Positions 11,956 to 26,200 of a DNA stretch of 64,000 bases are shown one piece after another. The stretch lies in contig OZ024794.1 in NCBI GenBank assembly GCA_964017045.1, positions 48,053,013-48,117,012 of the forward strand, written 5' to 3'. Numbering within the stretch: position 1 is the first letter of the stretch; every line of letters starts with the position of its first letter. Source of the DNA: Omphiscola glabra. Taxonomy: Eukaryota > Mollusca > Gastropoda > Lymnaeidae. The translations under genes and the position numbers were made by a program. The notes below the pieces were generated by a model. The model was not told the DNA's origin. It saw only the letters and a list, made by a program, of their open reading frames with translations, and made no database searches.

Positions 11956-14205
11956 CTTACAAATTCTTGAATCTAGCAGTTAGACAGTTCAACAATTTTT
12001 GTTGTTCCATTACAGAATTACAGCTTGAACTTGAACCCATTAAAAATTAAATGGGTACAAAATGTCAAATACTGTACCTTAAAAGTAATGTCTTGTTTAC
12101 ATTGAATAAATTATTACATTGAGCATGTGCTCTTGCCATTGCCTCTGGTAGCATTATTAGTTATATTTGTTTAAGGAAAAAAAAACAACATTTATTAACA
12201 TAATGACAATGATTTAGTACAGTAGAGAGGTATTTTAAGGTATGGAGATTTATGCCATACAGCACTTCAAAAAAATTTGATGTTCTGCTTTGCTTCTTAC
12301 ATCACCAAAGTCTATTACTCATACAACTATAAAATTTATACAGTGGAATATGTATATAGAGGATTCTGCTTTAATCCTTTTAGGCTGATATTATCAATAA
12401 ATAATTAACCAGTAAAAAAGTTGTGTGTGCAAAAAATTTTTGAAATGAGTGAATTTTAATGATTTATTTTATTCAAATTATGGGTCAGACAGGAGCATTA
12501 TTTGTTTCAGCACCAGACTCTGATTTAAATATAGCAAAGTAAGGGAAAGTACTGAGCGCTATACAGTACGGTACTGAAAAAGAAAAATTGCGTGAACACT
12601 TCTGAAGATTTAGAAAATTAATGTAGTTAAGAGATGCTCTGAAAATGGGTAGATCTGCACCTAAAAAAGGGGAATTGTGGTGGTATTAGCCACTAAACAA
12701 AATGGTGTCATTACTAAGACATTAGGACTAACAAGCTGGGATTCTTCACTGTTGAATGCTGGAACTATGCTCCACTCAGCACTTCCTGTAACTTTTAACT
12801 ATGGTATAAATTGAGGAAGCAAAAACCAGCATTGTGTTTGTACTTTATTTCAACATTTTTAATGGTCATCATAATTAGTTCTTTCTTTCTCAATTTAAGT
12901 TAATAAAAAAAGGTTACCCTTGTGCTCAAGTTTAACATAAATCAATTAGTGCAACAAGATAAATTATGCTTTAAAGCAGCATCTAATAATGTCAATGTAG
13001 CTACATTAAGATTTTTTTGTAAACATAAGAGTCTAAGAGAGCTAAATTAACATTGAGATTTTCAAAAAGTTTTTATTTATATTTTTAATTTTGACTTAAA
13101 GTATCCATTTTCTAAACTTGTATTGTCTGCTGAAGCAGGCTTCTAGCCGAAACGTCTGTTTAATTGTCCTATCTTTTCTTAAAATGGCATACATTTTGCA
13201 CATCACAGTTAATGAGATCAGCAATAATTGTGTGTGAAAATGTACTAAAAAATAAAATTTGGAAAGATAAAATAGAAAAATCTGACATTTTAACAATGAT
13301 AAAAACTTAAACTGTTAAAAATAAAGTAGTTTTTAAAAGTGTTTCTTAACAAGAATTAACATGAACTATTTAATAAAATTTGTTCTTTGAATTGTTAACT
13401 TTAGAACATTGGATCATTTTGGCAATTATTAATGATAAAATATAAATCCCTAAATTAAAAGACAATTTCTAATTAATAGGTAAGATTACAATTTTTAAAT
13501 TTACCTAAAATGAACAATAAACATGGTGAGTTAGATAAGTTTGAGCAAAATCAAGAGGCCATAACTGGAATGTAGTTAAGAAAATAACAAGTTGAGCACC
13601 AAAATTATTGTATAAACAGCAATTATTTTACATACATTCATGGATCCAGAATTGTTTGATTACACATTAAGTGTACAGAGTAAAACTTCCATTTAAAACA
13701 ATGACTGCCCACTTCAAAGTCAAAAGATTTTTAATTAACACTGTGTTTTTGGAAGTAGCTCTCAGACTTAATGTCTGACTTATTTCAAACCATCATGTGC
13801 TCACAAAAAACACTTTTTTTAAATTGCATACAACCTTTAAAATTATATATAAAAATAATGCATTACAAATTCTATGGAACCAGAACATCTTAATGTAATG
13901 TAAAGTTTTAATATTATTATGTAAAAATGCAATAATTTGTAAAAATATCACAGTTAAAGTATCACAAAATGGAATTGTAAAGTAAAGAAGAAAAAAAAGT
14001 TTAGAAATACTGGCATTTTATCAACATGGTGGTCAAATGAAACTATTACAATTTTAAAGCTTTAATACACGACCTAAAAATTAAAAATTAATTTTAAAAA
14101 TAAATTAACTGTTAGTTAAATGATAAAAATCTTTCTCGTATCTAGTGATGGCATTAAATTACAATTAAAATGTATTTCTTTATAGTTATTTTATTAGCAA
14201 AATAT
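11956..14205. other. AT-rich spacer without recognised genes
   Basis: No exon-like GC-rich blocks and no conserved protein on either strand. The one item of note is the hammerhead-like string near 13127-13157. Confidence 0.6.
13127..13157 (+). repeat. Degenerate hammerhead-like core
   Basis: CTGCTGAAG, a GGC/GCC stem, then GAAACGTC. It differs from the 9481 core at a position of CTGATGA that is normally invariant, so it is probably inactive. Confidence 0.35.
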
Positions 14206-14531
14206 CAATAGGCTAGGGTACCGCACTGAAAAATGTCACATGGGAAATGGCATCGGTGGGTCGAGTGCAAGCTCTTAATGCCCCCCCCCTCCACACGGGG
14301 CCAGATGCCGGATTTCCCCGCTGCCAGTACGTGCGGCGGCACGCCGGGAACCTCCCCCCTGGCCTGGGAGATGTCGGGTCGACCGAGAACACTGCATTTG
14401 AAGCTTTTGCAGCCCACTCTCCCTAGGGTCTGGGCGGGTTTGCGTTACCATCAGTGTTTCTTTCAGAAATTTTCCCCCGAGGGGGCACTTTTGACGTTCG
14501 GGGGGGCAGTGCCAGTTTTTCAGTGGCCAGA

Positions 14532-14870
14532 GGCGTAGCTAAGGGGTGGCAGATGGGACATATGTCCCCGGGCGCCAGACTAGCGGGGGCATCTAATGGG
14601 CATAGTGTTAATGGATTAAAATAATAGGTTTCAGAGTTTAGCGGGGGGGGGGGGGAGGGACGGGGGGTGTAAAAATGAATCTTGTCCCCTGTCATCAAAG
14701 ACGTAGAAGTGGGGGGGGGGGGCGAACATTTGGTCTTCCCAGTTGTCATTTTTTCTTTAGATAGAGCGGCGGGATTTTACGGACATCTGCAGAGTTTCTA
14801 TCGAGAAAGGTAGCGTAGCAAAAAAGTTAACCCACCTAGGGTGGCACTAACACTAGGCACGCCCCTGGGC
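14532..14870. mobile_element. Possible hAT-type MITE nested in the hAT element
   Basis: Begins CAGAGGCGTAGCTAAGGG and ends near GGCACGCCCCTG, imperfect inverted repeats like the CAG-GGCGTAGC family at 51-59 kb. No clear target duplication was seen. Confidence 0.4.
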
Positions 14871-15339
14871 AGTGTATATATCAGCACCAAATTTGGCTGT
14901 CATGGCAAGTAATTTTTATCTGGAAGTAGGGCAGCAGAAAATGTGTGATTGTTTAACAATCAAAAGGTGCATTTTGGAGTATACATGATTCGAATGTTTT
15001 AATAAGACTTTCATTTGATCGGGGGAAATAATTTTTCAAGGTTCGGGGGAGGCATTATGGCGACCAGTGCCAGACACAAACTAAATTTCTTCTTCTTTTT
15101 CTGTCTATTAAGGGCCCACGATCAATTTATTGATCATTATTGCTCCTATGAATGTAGATGGGATTTGCAATGTTTCTGTGCCTGGTGTTGATGCGGATAT
15201 TTCACTGGTAACAAGAGTTACCTAGTGAGGGTATCATGCACTGTATTCAATGTATCTTTAAGACAATGTGTGAAGGGGCATTTCAAACGTTCATATATTT
15301 ACTGTTAGATGTCTCGTAGAAAAATGCTAAGAATACATC

Positions 15340-16430
15340 AACATACACCAACTATATCTGGACTACAAATCAGGTTATGATAGCATAGACAGGAAATACA
15401 TGAACGATGCTGTGCTGGAACTTGGAGTCCTTAACAAACTTACCCGACTCATACATATGACGATGGATAACTACAAAAGTAGAATCAAAGTACAGAGGGA
15501 GTACTTGAAGGAGTTCCCAATCAATCTGGGCCTCAGACAAGGAAATCCGTGTATAATTTTCAACATCACTTTAGAAAAAAGCATTAGAAACATACATGTG
15601 AGCACCTGAGAGGTGGTACAGAACAACCATAAGGAACTTTATAAAGCCAGCCACTGCAATACCTGGCCTACACAGACGATATAGCGCTACTTGGTAGAAA
15701 CAGCATTGATGATATAATTAAAACTTTCAGGGAACTTGAAGATGTGACGGTCAAAGCTGGTCTTGATGTAAATAAAGCGAAGGCAATATTTATGATAATG
15801 TCAGGAAATACGCACTGATGACTTCATCAATATGAACATCTACGCCTTTGAGAGGGTAGCTACTTTCAAATATCTAGGGGTGACTATAAATAAGCAAGAG
15901 GAAATACAATCGGAGGTGCAAGAAAGAATAACAGCATGCAACCGTTCTTATTTCAATTTACAAAAGCTACTTCAAAGCAAAAATCTTGCTAAGGGAACAA
16001 AGAAGGCAGTATACACCACTATCACAAGACCAGTAGTGAGACTTGGTTCCTACCAGAAAAGCAGAGAACCTGCTAAATATATGACCCGATGATAGACAAT
16101 TTTGTTTTGGGAATCCGTACAAACCAAGAGCTATATCAATTGTACAAATACCCATCCATAGTCACAACAATATAAAAAAGGCAAACTGTCCTAGGCAGGA
16201 CACATTGAAAGGATGCCGGATTCTGGAGCAACAAAAACTATCTACAGGCAGAAACCTAGGGGCAGACGGCTCACCGGTCGACCAAGACTGAGATGGATTG
16301 ACGATGTAGAGAAGGGCTTACAAAGGTTGGGGTTCGCACATGGAGGCGTAAAGCGATGGATAGATCCCAATGGAAGAATGGGGTGGAGCACGCCAGGGCC
16401 CTAAATGGGATGAATCGCCACTGATGTAAA
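15340..16430 (+). pseudogene. Non-LTR retrotransposon reverse-transcriptase fragment
   Basis: Broken frames read as a reverse transcriptase: a GLRQGNPCIIFNITLEKSIR segment near 15525-15590, AYTDDIALLGR (the catalytic Y-x-D-D box) near 15664-15700, FKYLGVTINK near 15865 and the C-terminal GHIERMPD...GRPRLRWIDDVEKGL tail near 16200-16320. Frameshifts and stops separate them. The exact clade cannot be settled by eye. It is related to the 49.2-kb fragment. Confidence 0.75.
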
Positions 16431-18671
16431 CATTTCAGATATTTGGGTGGGAAGCGCTAGAAATAACGATAATAACAGGACATCACTAACTCTTCCACCA
16501 GCATAATATTAAATAAATTCAGTCCAATTGGGAGCCCTTAGGGTATGTTTTTTATCGAGAGATACTCCTTAGCTTAGACTCGCCCCTTAAAACTTATAGC
16601 CCCCGGAAATTTTTTGATAAATTCAAAATGCAAGAGCATTTTTTTTTACATACCGTAGTTAAATTTAGTTTCGCATCATTAAACACTTAACTGTAGAGCA
16701 ACGGGAGAGATGCTAGTTAAGATTTTAGGTGTCATTTGACCTAAGAGCCATCGTGTGAGGTCTGCAACCCACATAGCTGCATGGGGCCTCGTATATTTTA
16801 GGGGCTTAAAGTTGGGCTGTAATTACATTAAATTATCAACTTTTACTGCTAGGTAGGGAAGGAAAAAACCGAAAAGTAGCACGGGTGCCATAAAAAGTCA
16901 AGCGACGTCTCTGCTTGACTAAGTGTGGTATGCAAACATTTTTTTTTAAATTGAAAAGTAATGTATTTTTAAAGTTATTATTTTAAAATATTTTTGGGAT
17001 CAACTACATAAAAATAATGAATTTACTACAAAATATTTTTAAAATTAAGAAAAAAGAATTCCTTCCAAAAAAGGTATCCATCACAAAAAAAGAAATGCTA
17101 AAATAGTTTTACATTTTGAACAAAAAAGAAAAACCAAAAACATACGTTTATTTCAAAATATTTCCAAGTTTCACCAAAGTCAAAAAGAAAAAAAGCTTTT
17201 CTGTACAAAGGGCTAAAGACTATATCTTTATGGGTTTTCAAAATTGGTATTTATTTATAAATCATATGTAACCGACATAATTGTTCAGAAGTCAAGAATT
17301 GTTTACAAAAGACTCATATATTTATTAATGTGTGCTTTTTTTTCGTATAAAATTAATGTTTCAATTCTCAATCTCAATATTCAGTTGATTGAAATGTTAA
17401 TTAAGAAATTTAGACTACTATAATTTGCTTCAGATCATTACAACTTGCCTCTTCGATATTATACTTGAAAACAATTTTTTTACCAATTCCATATAATTTT
17501 TTTTAAACTACTACCAAAAATGGCATTTACAGGATAATCGAAATACTCGATTTTTTTTATTCGTTGTTTAAATATATATTATATTCTTTCTACTGGATTA
17601 TCATCTTAAAATAATTTTTTTTAAATAGTTCAAACAGCTGGGGAAGATTGTTTATTATTATTATATTAAAAGAGAAAAGTCATTGGGGATTTAATAAATA
17701 AAGACTATTTTTTAAAATCATTTTACTCTGTTCCCGAAACTGTGTTAAAAAAATTAGAAACACTCGATTTAATAATTATGATGAAATGTCCACTATTTGT
17801 ATGTAACCAGTAAATTCCTAATTTTTTGTTTTAAAATTATTATTATTATTATTTTTAAATTTTCATTTTATCTATGTCAGCATACATCTATGGAATCTAC
17901 TACATTAAAATGTTTGCTAAAAATGATTTTTTAAAGCATGATACTATTTTTCAATATCATTTGAAAACAGATTGCACATGTTTATTTCTTAGCAAGAACT
18001 ACCGGTATATTTAATTTACAGACATTTATATAGATGAAAAGGTAGTTTAATACAGGGTTATTAAAAAGTCTTTCAACTTTTGAAGCTGCAAAATGAAATT
18101 AAATAAAAGATACCGATATCTGCGAATCAGAAAAAGTAAGATTTAGCTTATGATCAGGAGCGGCCAATTTTCAAAACAATACCATATTTATAATCGATTT
18201 CCGCGAGCCTGTAACAAGATTAACCTGAACGCTATGGATCATCAATATATATCGAATAAAGCGATATTTTATTTGTTCCAATAATTGTAATCGATTAAAG
18301 GGCACACATTTCAATAACTTTTAAAAATTTTATAAAAATTAAATTTAGAGTAGTTTTTTTTTTTTTTTAATTATTTTTTCTTACACATTTTCCCCCGGGG
18401 GGGCACTTGACTTGCTCCAGGGGGGGCTCAGCCCCCCCGGAGGTATGCCTGAAAGAAACACTGGTTACCATCCCCACAGTCTTTCGGTCGGGGCAGAAAG
18501 CTGGGACAAAACGGTTGCCTAGGAGCGGCTTTCTCGCGGCCGCGTAGCTAAAATCATCGGCATGGGTTTAACCGCCACCCAAGCCTCATTTCCATCAACA
18601 GCAACAAGTAATCATGTTGCGACGTTACTACTCCCGTTGCGTTGGGAGTCATGCGGTCGGTCGGTCGGGTA

Positions 18672-20221
18672 ACACACTATATATTATATAAGACTATACA
18701 TATATATATATATGTATATTTATATATAATTTATTCATTATTTATATAAAGTTACAACATTAAAAAAAACTGCCATGAAGAGGCACTTAATAAATCCTTA
18801 GAATCCCTTGATTATTAAAAATATCTAAAGATGACCATTAGCTACAGCATAAATTAACAAAATTATTAAACTACTAGCAAAGAAATGTTACACAAAATAA
18901 TAATGAGATCGATGTAACATTTTAACTCTCCTGAGGCTATTTTGGAAAGAATTGTGGGGTGTGTGTTAGTGTTAAATTTGCACATTTTTGTTAAAGATTT
19001 TCTTGCAGAAATTCCTTCAAAAGTGGCTGATACTTGATAATTTTTGGCTGAAATAGTTTTAAATTGTTTCTTTTATTAGTTATCTAGTTTTATTTGTTCA
19101 ATAAGTTTAAAATAAAAATAGTTCCAAGTAATATTAAAAATGTCCTGCTGGGTTATTACAAATTTAAAAGCTTCAGATATGAATAGATCATAAAATAACA
19201 ACACTACATCAGCAGGGTTCCCTGGTGAATAATTTGATCTCTTAACATGATTTCAAACTGAACAATACATGACCTCGATTAGTAAAGAATAAAACATGTC
19301 TAATGCTACCACTAAACTACTTTTGATTTCAGAGATTTTAAAATAACACTACATTAACAGAGTTCTCTTGTAAAGAATTCAAAGAACTTTAAACATAATT
19401 TCAAACTGAACAATACAGGACAGAACATATGAAACAAATGTATAAAGCTACCACTGAACTACTTTTTGAGATCAGAGACAGGATAATTTTGTTAATGCTA
19501 TGAAGCAAATAAAAAGTAAAAATGCATTGAATACATATAAATTTGTATATATCTACTTAAAAAAAGCTCATTTAAATAAATTTGAAACCTTCAAGTCACG
19601 GTTTTAATTTAGACTTTCAAGAGAGCCTACTGGTCATCATGCATTTAAATTGAAATGATATGATATTGAATGCTAATACTTGAGATTATTTTCTAGAAAA
19701 AGCTTAACTAAATGATTAAAACAGACATTCTTTTTTATTTCAATTGCCTCTTTTGCAAAACAATTGTATTTCTTAAAGATTGCTTGTAATAAATGTAACG
19801 GTATTGAACATTAAGCTTTTTAAAATAATAGATGGTTTTCATTAGTGTTTAAAAAAAACAACCCACTAATGCTCTGTGATGCTGCCTAAGAGTTTCTGAT
19901 GACACCCAAAAGTGCCCTGCCCAAAAGTGCCCTGAATATTTCTTCTTACAATTCTCACAACTCAAAGACAGTCATGATTGCATAAGATCTTTTATCCTGT
20001 TTGGAAACCTCTGAGAAATAGAGAATAAAACAAAATTATGTTTAAAAAAAAAAGATTAGTGTATTGGTATTACTATTAATGTAAATTTTACACCAAAAGA
20101 ATTTTTTCTGAAACTGTGTTTTAAGTAAACTGAGATTAATTTTATACTCTTTCCTTTTAATGTAACCTTTCAACATTAGAAACTGTATTTAAAGAATCAC
20201 AAAAAAATATAAAAAATATGA
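18672..20221. other. AT-rich spacer and likely calpain 3' UTR
   Basis: Contains an alternating TA tract near 18680-18730 and otherwise nothing recognised. On the minus strand a possible AATAAA lies near 19733, about 480 bp after the calpain stop. Confidence 0.4.
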
Positions 20222-23200
20222 TTACTTGATATTAATGTGCCTGTCAGACTTGAATAAAATGGAAAATCCCTTTTCAGTGTTAGGTTCATCAAGATGGACA
20301 AGAGCAATGTACCTTCCGGATGGAAGCATGTAACGCACATCAACATCCCATGAGATAACAAATTTAGATTGCGAACCTTCAATATGCTCAGGACTATTGC
20401 TGTAGTTCTCATAGAGATATTGGGCATCCAATGGTGGGTTCTTGCCATTCTGCAGCTGCGGTTAGCAAGGTTAATAAATATCATTAAAGTAATTGAATTT
20501 TGAACCTTTTCATAATATTTCAAAAGCTATTTATATTTTGTATAATTAATGTTTGCTACAATCGCATTGTACTGTGCATCTCAATATCAATCAAATCTCT
20601 CAAATCAGGATATTTTACATTTTTTATGCTAATTACTAATTGTCCAGGATCTGAATATTCTGACTTTTTTAAAGTCTAATTTTCCTATATAATTTACTAT
20701 TAAAAATACAAAATACATGTATTATTCTAGTCATAAAGGGATTAAGTAATTTCTAGATGTAACTAAAAGGGTATAACCTTGAAAAGTCTGAGACCAACAG
20801 GATACTGAGGATCCTCATTAGTCTGCATTATGTGAACTACAACAGGAACTAGACTGCCTGTAGAATAATTGTAAAAGAAAAAAGTATAATAAATGAAGGA
20901 CTGCATTCAAGCTGTGTGAATGAAATAGTAGAACAAGGTATGTGGAAGCTTGAATCAAAAGACATGTCAGTAAGATGTGAATGTTTTGGTTAAGAGCCTT
21001 CCTCAGCAAACAGGACAAATGAAAATACGACAAGAAACAGAGCACAGTTAAAAACGTATGTTATCGCCATTGTTGTTGCCAGAATTAGTTTTTTAAAACT
21101 AAATTTTATCTTTTACATCAGTTCTGTTTATTTTATATGGGTTATATATATATATTAACATTAAATGCTATCTATATAATATTTAAATGAAATGTATACA
21201 TTAAAAGTGATGCAAGTTTATGCTAACCAATTGCAATAGCTCATAGGATAGAATAAAAACTCTCACCTGAATCTGGAATAGTGAGAAGGTACTGTGGATT
21301 TGTATGGTAACTGGCTCGATTAGACACCTGACCACCAGCATTTTGTCCACCAATAAATTCTCCAAAAAGAGTTTTTTCAAAAGCTGATTTTCAAAATATG
21401 TATGAAGAAAAATGGATGCTTTTTATTAATATAAAAAATTATTTTTTTTGTATCCCAATTGTTAAAGTTTATTTAATTTTCCTATTGAGATAGATTAAAA
21501 AGGTATAAGAACTTACATTAAACATCACCAAATGTAAAAAGAAAGAAATGATAAATATTGGGAAGGGGAAGTCATGAAATAACAAAAGTATTTCTAACTT
21601 ACTGAGTTGGTATGTTTTGCCTTTAACACTTAAACTTTCTTCATTTTCACTGGATGTAAGATACACATCATGGGGTATCTCCCTATAAAATATAAAGTTT
21701 AAGTATAATTTTTTTTTTATATAGTGCTTATAATAGCTATAATGGACAGTTTCATATAATAACCAAGAAAAACATACTCGAGATGAAGGCAAAATACATC
21801 TAAAGGTTGTCTTTATCAAATATTATTACGACCATGCCAAAGCCAGGAGTGAAAAAATCTGTAATTTGTAATATGATGCAAACCATTAGTATAAACGTAC
21901 TTCACAGATTCCAAGGCTGCCGGACTGAAAAGACGAAGTAAGAATGCTTTTTCCTGACCCTCATCAACAGACGATGGAATGATCATGTAGCGCCCTGGCT
22001 TAAGCTTGAATCTGAATGAAGTCTGGATTTCTGGGCTGTAGACATTGTTCTTCTGTCCCTGGATTTCAAGTGCTATACAGCGACCAGTAGGGCGAATTTT
22101 ATCACCCAAAACCTGCATAAAGAAAGGTAGTGATTTGAAATTAGATGGCCTGATTTGCTGGGAATATAATTATAGTCTGGAAAAATTTAAATGATAAAAG
22201 TAAAATTTATAATTTTTTTTTAAAAATTTGAAATTGAATTAGGATTAAAGTGGAGTATACCAATGACTTACACAATTCTTTACTTCAGTTATTATTTTAC
22301 AAAATTAAGTGTGGAAATTGGGCTTTATGAGATATGACTTTAATTTTTACTTGAGTAGCAAATCAGCAAAAGCTTGTTAGTACTTGTGGATCAACTAATT
22401 CAGATGAATAGTTAAAATTTAATAGCTAGAAATGGACCCATCTAGCTCCACTACATGGCTGATTCATACAATAGAATTTTACAGGGTTTTCAATAGAATA
22501 CTGTCATACTGTAATTGGCAAGGATTAATTCTGGACAGAACATGAAAAGTTTTAGGCACATTTTCAGTGTGTGTTGTAAAATGTGTGTGTCTTAAAAATA
22601 ATTAAATTAAATATATGGTGTACAATTTGGTCTAATCAAAAACAAAAATTATGTTTAGAAAAAAAACTCCAACTAACTTTAAAAACATCACATCGGATAG
22701 AAATGTTATCAGTTTGTCTCTTCTTTGACTGTTGAATCATTTGAACAACAAAAGGAACCATGCCGTCTTCCAGAGCACCTAAAAATACATAAAACATACT
22801 TTACATATTTTTATATTAAAATATTAAAAAAAATATATAAATTAATAAAATATTTTCACAATGAATTGTTGCTTTCAAAATGAATTACATTACAATTTTA
22901 CCTATAGATGGAAGAGTGAAATAAAAACGTGGATTTTGTAATATCTTGTGAAACCCTGCTGCTGTCTTGCCTTTCCATTCTCCATAAATACTTAAAATAT
23001 GGTCTGTGAAAGAAAAAAGAGCAATTTATTTGCATCTCATTATATTCTGTACAAAATTAGCCTAGGGAAAGCTCAAATTCACGATTCATGTAAGCTAATG
23101 CAAATAGCAATGTACAGGCCATATCTAATTTTATTGTTCAATAGTTAGCATCACACGACATTTAATTTTGAAGATGTTAATGAACTTTTTGCAGGGATTT

Positions 23201-26200
23201 AGTAAAACCATTTTATTATATTGAACATAACAGAACTGAATACAAAAATAAGTAAAACTCAGCTTTGATATAAATAATGCTTAACAACTGACTTGAGCTA
23301 TTGTCTTGTTATGCTTTTTTAAAAAAAAAATAATTTAAAAAAAAACAACTCTGCATTTTTAGATAAAACTGAAGTGTACCGCTGTTTCTCGTAAAAAGAA
23401 AGATCATGTGGTTTTAATTATTATTGAAATGTTAAACATTTATAAAAAAATAAATAAGTATTTTCAAAGAGAACTGAAATGTTTGCAAATATATATATTT
23501 AAACAAAAACATTAGTTCCATAAACAACATACTGAGAGAATCTGAACATCCATCCATATCAAAATCGGGAGTCAGTGAGCAGATAGTTGTCTGTGAGAAA
23601 TACTTCATGAAGTCAGACAGACAAACATAAAACTCTCCATCATCTTTGTTAGGGTATTCTACTGAATTTGCTGGAATGGTTTTCCATTCTTTACTCCTGT
23701 TTCAGAAAAATAACTATTAAAATTAAAAGAACAATACTGTTTTTCAAAAATTTTAAGAAAAAACAACAACTTACATCTATATCTCTCTAAAAAAAAAAAC
23801 CTTGCTAGCTTGCAAAAAAAACAACTGTTTTTGGATGTCATAGTGCTAATATTAACATAATGATTTACCCATCACACCAAGCACCTGTCCATTCGCCATG
23901 ACCCCAAGGATTACGGACCCTAAGCAATTTTGTTTCTCCAACCTTTAAAAGAATCAATAAAACATTTCAAAATATTTCTCCACTAGTTAATTCTGTGTGC
24001 TTACTAATTACTTATATATAGAATTTTAAAATAAATTTATTGGATTCAACAAGCAACAAAAATTATTTACTTTACAAATTTGCTTTTGTTGAGGACATAA
24101 ATATTTGTGTAAATCCATTTTTTGTGTAATATAGCATTTAACAGGTTTGACTTCAATTTTTTTTAAATCTGAATGCTACAATTTAAAGAAAATGAAAGAA
24201 AACAACTTACCTGCTTGGCTGCAACCAAAGAGTAAGCATGTCCACCAACCAATCCTTTATAATTGTCATACTCATCCTGAAATGCAAGGAGGGAATATTC
24301 TATTTAAAACAGCAAGCACTTTTAAAACTTTCTTCACCTAAGATTCGGTTTGTTTGAAAAAAGTGAAATACTTATATAAAAATTGAATGATGCCTTAAAT
24401 ATTTTTTAGTATAGCTATACCAATCCTCTAGAACGTGGTGTGAGAAAAATTGTAAGTTAACCATTTTATTATATTTTTAGGTGAAATTGTACATTTAAGA
24501 TAACATTAACATGAAATCAAATTTAACATCCAGTGAATTAATGAAATAATTTATTTATTTTACATATTAACATTGAAACATAGCATTAGAATGAGCCATA
24601 CAATTTTATTAATGATCAAACACGAGGGGATTACATATTAAGATTCTTACTGGCACAACACAAGTAACTTGGCAGTCACTACTTAAAGCATTCCTGATGC
24701 GAGTGAAGACGGACGTGGATTTATCTTGTAAACCTTCAAGTTCTATTCTTTCACCAATGCCACCAGTTAGCTGCAGGTAGGCATCACCTGGCTGCCCTCC
24801 ATATATAGCATCATATGATCCATGTAATCTAAGCAATCAGACAATCCATGGCTGTTATTTAGTTAATCAGACTGACACAAGAAAGGAAATCCTTCATCAC
24901 AGTTGGTAGATAATAATCCCAAACTACAGGAGATGGCTAAAAGTTTCTGATTAGAATTATCAAAATAGCCTTTCTTACTTATTTTTAAGCCATGAGAGTA
25001 AGAAGTTGTAACGAATTTGATATTTCAAGAAAATTTCAAAATACTTTACCACAACAATTATATTTCCTTATTAATTAAAATTTTAAATGATAGCAAATTA
25101 TATTGTAAAGATCCTAACAAATATTAAAGATTAAGTTAAAATGCAAGCTTTTATTAATGTATCTAAAAGAGTACCTTGCAAAAGCTTTTTCTAACAGGGC
25201 GACCCACATCTCATTGTCATCAGTACTTGATTTGGCACCCCAAAGCACATTTCCATATATAACAGGTAGATAATCATCAATGTAAACATCCTCCCATTTA
25301 CCAAATCTAAAAAAGCAGGCATGAAATACACCATCATATTTCTGGGGGTTATCAATACTATAGGCTGAATCTGGTATTACCTGTCAAATAAATAATCAGG
25401 CACAAGGGTTATGTGTATAACAAATATATTGAAGATTATATAATGCATTTTAAGTTTATTAGTGAAATATTAATAACATTATAATATTAATTCCTGTTTC
25501 AATATGTATTGTAACAGCAGTAATTTGTACTTCTATTGTTGTAACTTTTGTAAATGATTATAACGTATTCTGTGATTGAGCCGATACCTCAAGACTTATT
25601 TGTTTACATCATCCAAGCCTCAAGATGATCAATTAAGCTAATTAAAAAATAAAATAATTCTTGATAAATAAATATTATTAATTAGATAGTTCAGACAACG
25701 GATATAAAAGTTCTAGTGCAAAATAACTTCATTTGCTTCCCTTCCAGCTTATGAATTTTCCACATATTTATTTGGTCACTTCACTTTAAAAATCAAAAGT
25801 TTAAGATAATATCAAATCATATAACAATACCTGTCTTAACATGTTCTTTTTGTCAGCTATGTCAGCCACAATTGATAAAAACCAGCAAGTACCAGCTGAA
25901 CCTTGTCCAATGTCAAATCGGGTAGCTCCATCTGTAAATAAACTTGGATTTTCTGCAAATTCCTATAGAAACAGATATATATTTAATATATCTCTTGATT
26001 AGTTGAGTGCTAGAAAAAATTATTAAATTAATATTTCGGCGAAATATTAAAATAAATTTGTCAATATTTAATTTCGTGACATTAAAAAAATTTAGCTAGT
26101 ACATATAAAATGTATCAAGTTTAATGTACAAATTATAAATAAATCATATCATCATATCATATCATATATATAAAAGTGAAAATTTGTTTGTTTGTTTGTG

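Larger units (their letters stand above)
14452..18463. mobile_element. 4.0-kb hAT element with 8-bp target duplication
   Basis: Left end CAGTGTTTCTTTCAG and right end CTGAAAGAAACACTG are perfect 15-bp inverted repeats. They are flanked by identical GTTACCAT at 14444-14451 and 18464-18471. An 8-bp duplication plus a CAGTG terminus is diagnostic of hAT. No hAT transposase was found inside; the interior holds a possible MITE (14532-14870), a non-LTR fragment and AT-rich filler, so the element is non-autonomous or a decayed composite. Confidence 0.85.
14206..18665. repeat. Old GC-rich repeat split by a hAT insertion
   Basis: About 245 bp left of the hAT element (14206-14451) and about 195 bp right of it (18464-18660) are much more GC-rich than the surroundings. 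They join cleanly once the hAT element and one copy of its target duplication are removed. The family is not recognised. Confidence 0.5.
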
